Positions 6,272 to 8,520 of a DNA stretch of 8,520 nucleotides are shown here, piece after piece. This stretch comes from Deltaproteobacteria bacterium (lineage in GTDB: Bacteria > Desulfobacterota > Desulfobacteria > Desulfobacterales > JAUVKB01), in contig JAUVKB010000092.1 of assembly GCA_030596405.1 (NCBI GenBank), forward strand, positions 1 through 8,520, read 5' to 3'. Made by a program: the position numbers and the translations under genes. The notes under the pieces are model-generated. The model was given only the letters and a program-made list of their open reading frames with translations. It was not told the DNA's origin and made no database searches. The first letter of the stretch is position 1. The number at the start of each line of letters is the position of its first letter.

Positions 6272-6304
6272 TACGATAAGTTTTATTAAAAGAAAGGCGG
6301 GTAT

Positions 6305-7531
6305 ATGATCAGTATCAATGAAAATTATCTTAAACTTCAGTCATCTTATTTGTTTTCGGAAATAGCCAAGCGAGTTTCCGCATTTCAGGATGCCAACCCG
6401 GATGTTAAGGTTATAAAGCTCGGTATAGGCGATGTCACACGGGCTTTGCCACAATCATGCATCAAAGCCTTTCACAGCGCGATTGATGAAATGGCCGGGA
6501 ATTCTACCTTCAAAGGCTATGGCCCCGAGCAGGGTTATCCTTTTTTAAGGGAAAAAATTGCGGAACATGATTTTCAATCCCGCGCGGCAGAAATTACTCC
6601 TGATGAAATTTTCGTCAGTGACGGGGCAAAATGCGATTCGGGAAATATTCAGGAAATATTTTCATCAGACATTACAATCGCGGTTCCCGATCCTGTTTAT
6701 CCTGTATACGTCGACACCAATGTTATGGCAGGACGTACAGGAAAATTTAGCAACGGCCGGTATGAAAAGATCGTTTATCTGGAAAGCAGCGAAGAAAACG
6801 GATTTATACCGGATCTTCCAAAAGAGCCTGTAGATCTGATATATCTGTGCTTTCCCAACAACCCTACCGGAACGACAATTACCAAAAGCCTTCTTAAAAC
6901 CTGGGTCGAATTTGCCCGTGAAAACAAGGCGCTTATCCTTTACGATGCAGCCTATGAGGCTTTTATCAGGGACGACTCTTTGCCTGTATCCATATATGAA
7001 ATCGAAGGATCCCGAGAAGTTGCCATTGAGTTTAGAAGTTTTTCCAAGACAGCGGGATTTACAGGCACCCGCTGTGCCTATACGGTAGTTCCGGAAAGTT
7101 GTATCGGTTATGATTCAAACGGGGGGAAACATTCTCTCCATTCCCTGTGGAACCGGCGCCACACCACCAAATTCAACGGGGTGTCCTACCCTGTTCAAAG
7201 AGCTGCCGAGGCGATTTACAGTGAAAAAGGCAAAATCGAGGTAAAAAATTTGAACGACTATTACCTTAAAAATGCGGGCCTGATACGGCAGGAAATCGAC
7301 AAACTTGGGTATAAGCATGTTGGCGGAGAAAACTCCCCTTACATATGGGTAAAATGCAATATGGATTCATGGAAATTCTTTGATCTCCTGCTTAAAAAGG
7401 CCGGTGTTGTTTGCACGCCTGGGGCTGGATTCGGAAAGTGCGGTCAGGGTTTCATAAGGCTCAGCGCTTTTAACAACTTTGAAAACGTTCAGAAAGCCAT
7501 GATTAGAATCGGCAAAATTTTAAACAGATAA
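6305..7531 (+). CDS. dapL: LL-diaminopimelate aminotransferase
   Basis: This fold-type I PLP enzyme converts tetrahydrodipicolinate plus glutamate directly to LL-diaminopimelate plus 2-oxoglutarate, replacing the three succinylase or acetylase steps of lysine and peptidoglycan precursor synthesis. The 408-residue length equals the family norm. Visible marks are KGYGPEQGYPFLR (70-82), FPNNPTGTTITK with N186 (183-194), YDAAYEAFI with D214 and Y217 for the cofactor ring, SFSKTAGFTGTRCAY with the Schiff-base lysine K248, and GFIRLSAF with R385 for the substrate carboxylate. SFSKTAGFTGTRCAYTVVP is distinctive for DapL among aminotransferases. The ATG at 6305 has AAGGCGG four bases upstream. No other dap genes lie in the window. 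The gene is 49 bases ahead of the CBS gene on the same strand, with no terminator visible between them, so they may share a transcript. Confidence 0.95.
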   Translation: MISINENYLKLQSSYLFSEIAKRVSAFQDANPDVKVIKLGIGDVTRALPQSCIKAFHSAIDEMAGNSTFKGYGPEQGYPFLREKIAEHDFQSRAAEITPDEIFVSDGAKCDSGNIQEIFSSDITIAVPDPVYPVYVDTNVMAGRTGKFSNGRYEKIVYLESSEENGFIPDLPKEPVDLIYLCFPNNPTGTTITKSLLKTWVEFARENKALILYDAAYEAFIRDDSLPVSIYEIEGSREVAIEFRSFSKTAGFTGTRCAYTVVPESCIGYDSNGGKHSLHSLWNRRHTTKFNGVSYPVQRAAEAIYSEKGKIEVKNLNDYYLKNAGLIRQEIDKLGYKHVGGENSPYIWVKCNMDSWKFFDLLLKKAGVVCTPGAGFGKCGQGFIRLSAFNNFENVQKAMIRIGKILNR

Positions 7532-7580
7532 AAATTCTTTCTCTGTTATTTTTTTTAAAAACATACCATGAGGTGTAAAA

Positions 7581-7985
7581 ATGAAAGTGCAAGAATTTAT
7601 GACAACTAATATAAAATTTGTGGGTGCCGAAGGCTCGGTATATGATGCAATTGAAAAAATGGTGGACAGGCGTATCCGGTCATTGGTAGTCAGGTTTAAC
7701 AAAAAAAATGTTGAATACGGTGTAATAACCGCAAGAGACGTGGTTTTTAAAGTACTTGCCAAAGGGCTTGACCCAAAGAAAATTCAAGTATCTGATATTA
7801 CTTCAAAACCGCTATTATCAATTGAAAAGGATACGTCCATTAAGGAAGCTGCGATTCTAATGGAAAGATCAAATGTGGCAAGAATTTTTGTTGAAAAAAA
7901 CAAAAATATTATAGGGGTTATTTCTATGGTTGACCTTATGAATGCGTCACTGGTTATGAGGGCAAGGGGTGAACATGCTTTTTGA
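7581..7985 (+). CDS. Two-CBS-domain protein
   Basis: The 134-residue protein is a bare pair of CBS motifs (a Bateman module) with no attached enzyme or transporter domain. CBS1 spans about residues 1-60 (VQEFMTTNIKFV...GVITARDVV) and CBS2 about 70-125 (VSDITSKPLLSI...GVISMVDLM). The GVIT.RD and GVIS..DL strands are those that usually contact adenine nucleotide ribose or phosphate. Such modules bind AMP, ATP or similar ligands and act as energy or redox sensors, but ligand and target are not known here. The ATG has GAGGTG five bases upstream. Its end overlaps the DUF47 gene by 11 bases, suggesting coupled translation and a related job, possibly in phosphate or ion transport control (inference). 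Confidence 0.85.
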   Translation: MKVQEFMTTNIKFVGAEGSVYDAIEKMVDRRIRSLVVRFNKKNVEYGVITARDVVFKVLAKGLDPKKIQVSDITSKPLLSIEKDTSIKEAAILMERSNVARIFVEKNKNIIGVISMVDLMNASLVMRARGEHAF

Positions 7986-8520
7986 TAAAATATTATCCCG
8001 CGACAAAAAAGAGCAAAGGGTTATAGAAAATATAAGAGAACATATAAAGCTCCTTTGCACAGCCTGCAATACATTCAGGATTGGTATCGGGAAAAACAAC
8101 AGAAAGCTTATTAATGACGTTGCCGAACTTGAACGCAAAGGGGATTCAATCCGAAGAGAAATAATCTCAAACATATATAGCGGTGCATTCCTGCCTTATC
8201 TTAGACCTGATTTGTGCAAATTCGTTGAAATAGTGGACCGCGTTTTTGATCTTATAGAAGACACGGCATTTCTATATTTAAGCATGGAAATCCCTGAACA
8301 TGCAAACAAGGAAGATAACAGCGCCTCTTTTTTTACGAAAATTCCCGAACAGATTAAAAATGAATGCGGCAGAGTCGCTTTCTATAATGTCAAAATCTGT
8401 GAAATGCTTTCAATAACATTTGAAGCCATGCTTAAGGGAGAAGACCTGGGTGAAAAAACACTTGCCATAAGGATTTATGAAAAAAAAATCGATGACATTA
8501 AATTCAATATGCTTGAAGAA
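7975..8520 (+). CDS. DUF47/PhoU-like protein, cut by window edge
   Basis: The frame opens at ATG 7975, inside the end of the CBS gene, with AGGGGTG a few bases upstream, and stays open to the window end, giving 182 residues without a stop. Family members have roughly 205-230 residues, so a few dozen are missing. The all-helical, charged sequence MLFDKILSRDKKEQRVIENIREHIKLL matches the N-terminus of DUF47 proteins (TIGR00153, YkaA-like, PF01865). Acidic metal-site motifs of the PhoU fold are present: ELERKGDSIRREI (E53, D57) and VDRVFDLIEDTAFLYL (D88, D92, E95, D96). DUF47 proteins are usually encoded beside Pit-type low-affinity phosphate transporters and are thought to modulate them; such a gene may lie just right of the window, which I cannot see. 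Confidence 0.85.
   Translation, partial: MLFDKILSRDKKEQRVIENIREHIKLLCTACNTFRIGIGKNNRKLINDVAELERKGDSIRREIISNIYSGAFLPYLRPDLCKFVEIVDRVFDLIEDTAFLYLSMEIPEHANKEDNSASFFTKIPEQIKNECGRVAFYNVKICEMLSITFEAMLKGEDLGEKTLAIRIYEKKIDDIKFNMLEE

Larger units (their letters stand above)
5929..6304. other. Divergent intergenic region rich in hairpins
   Basis: This stretch of about 375 bases separates the minus-strand scaffold gene from plus-strand dapL. I find no convincing coding sequence on either strand. It holds the scaffold gene's ribosome binding site, an AT-rich section around 6041-6104, four inverted repeats (6004-6039, 6105-6150, 6161-6183, 6205-6230) and promoter-like hexamers before dapL. A minus-strand TGTAAT (6049-6044) could be a -10 for the scaffold gene, but its -35 is poor. 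Confidence 0.6.

Noticed and set aside
6100..6304. Lysine riboswitch ahead of dapL
   Set aside because: The position is attractive, but the segment is a series of simple separate hairpins. I could not find the five-helix junction or the conserved core of the lysine aptamer, and it has no terminator helix.
7532..7580. Terminator between dapL and the CBS gene
   Set aside because: There is a run of eight T residues, but no stem precedes it.
1..8520. CRISPR array, tRNA or rRNA genes, integrase attachment site
   Set aside because: Reading both strands showed no regularly spaced repeats, no cloverleaf-like tRNA ends and no rRNA-like sequence.

Overview
The window looks like chromosomal DNA from a Gram-negative anaerobe, most plausibly a member of the Desulfobacterota (Desulfobacteraceae-like). 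This placement is by protein style only: an LL-diaminopimelate aminotransferase (DapL), a short IscU/NifU-type scaffold, a TrkA/TrkH pair next to Tat genes, RAYT and DUF4143 remnants, and moderate GC. No rRNA, tRNA, CRISPR array or intact mobile element was seen.

Left part (1-1655) is a decayed region. It starts with the wreck of a REP-associated tyrosine transposase (minus strand). The transposase N-terminus is joined almost directly to its C-terminal domain, with a frameshift and an in-frame stop. Next comes an intact stand-alone DEDDh 3'-5' exonuclease (minus), whose stop codon sits inside a small degenerate repeat. Just upstream of it lies the C-terminal stub of a DUF4143-type ATPase, then about 240 bases of unassigned, apparently degenerate sequence.

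Middle part (1656-5565) is a compact minus-strand operon, trkA-trkH-tatB-tatC (transcribed in that order). TrkA and TrkH form a Trk-type potassium uptake system; their genes abut with no spacer. The TatA/B-like protein and TatC belong to the twin-arginine protein export system. A consensus extended -10 element lies about 25 bases before the TTG start of trkA.

Upstream, still on the minus strand, is an IscU/NifU-like iron-sulfur scaffold gene (5602-5928). Its conserved Cys-Gly-Asp motif lies upstream of the first ATG, so the real start appears to be a non-standard ATT preceded by a strong ribosome binding site. A divergent intergenic region (5929-6304) follows, containing four hairpin-forming inverted repeats and a possible promoter for the plus-strand genes.

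Right part (6305-8520) reads on the plus strand: dapL (lysine/peptidoglycan precursor synthesis), a two-CBS-domain protein, and a DUF47/PhoU-like protein that overlaps it by 11 bases and runs off the right edge. The last two probably form a translationally coupled pair. No plainly new system is visible; the most interesting items are the ATT start, the hairpin cluster before dapL, the collapsed transposase and the Trk-Tat gene linkage.
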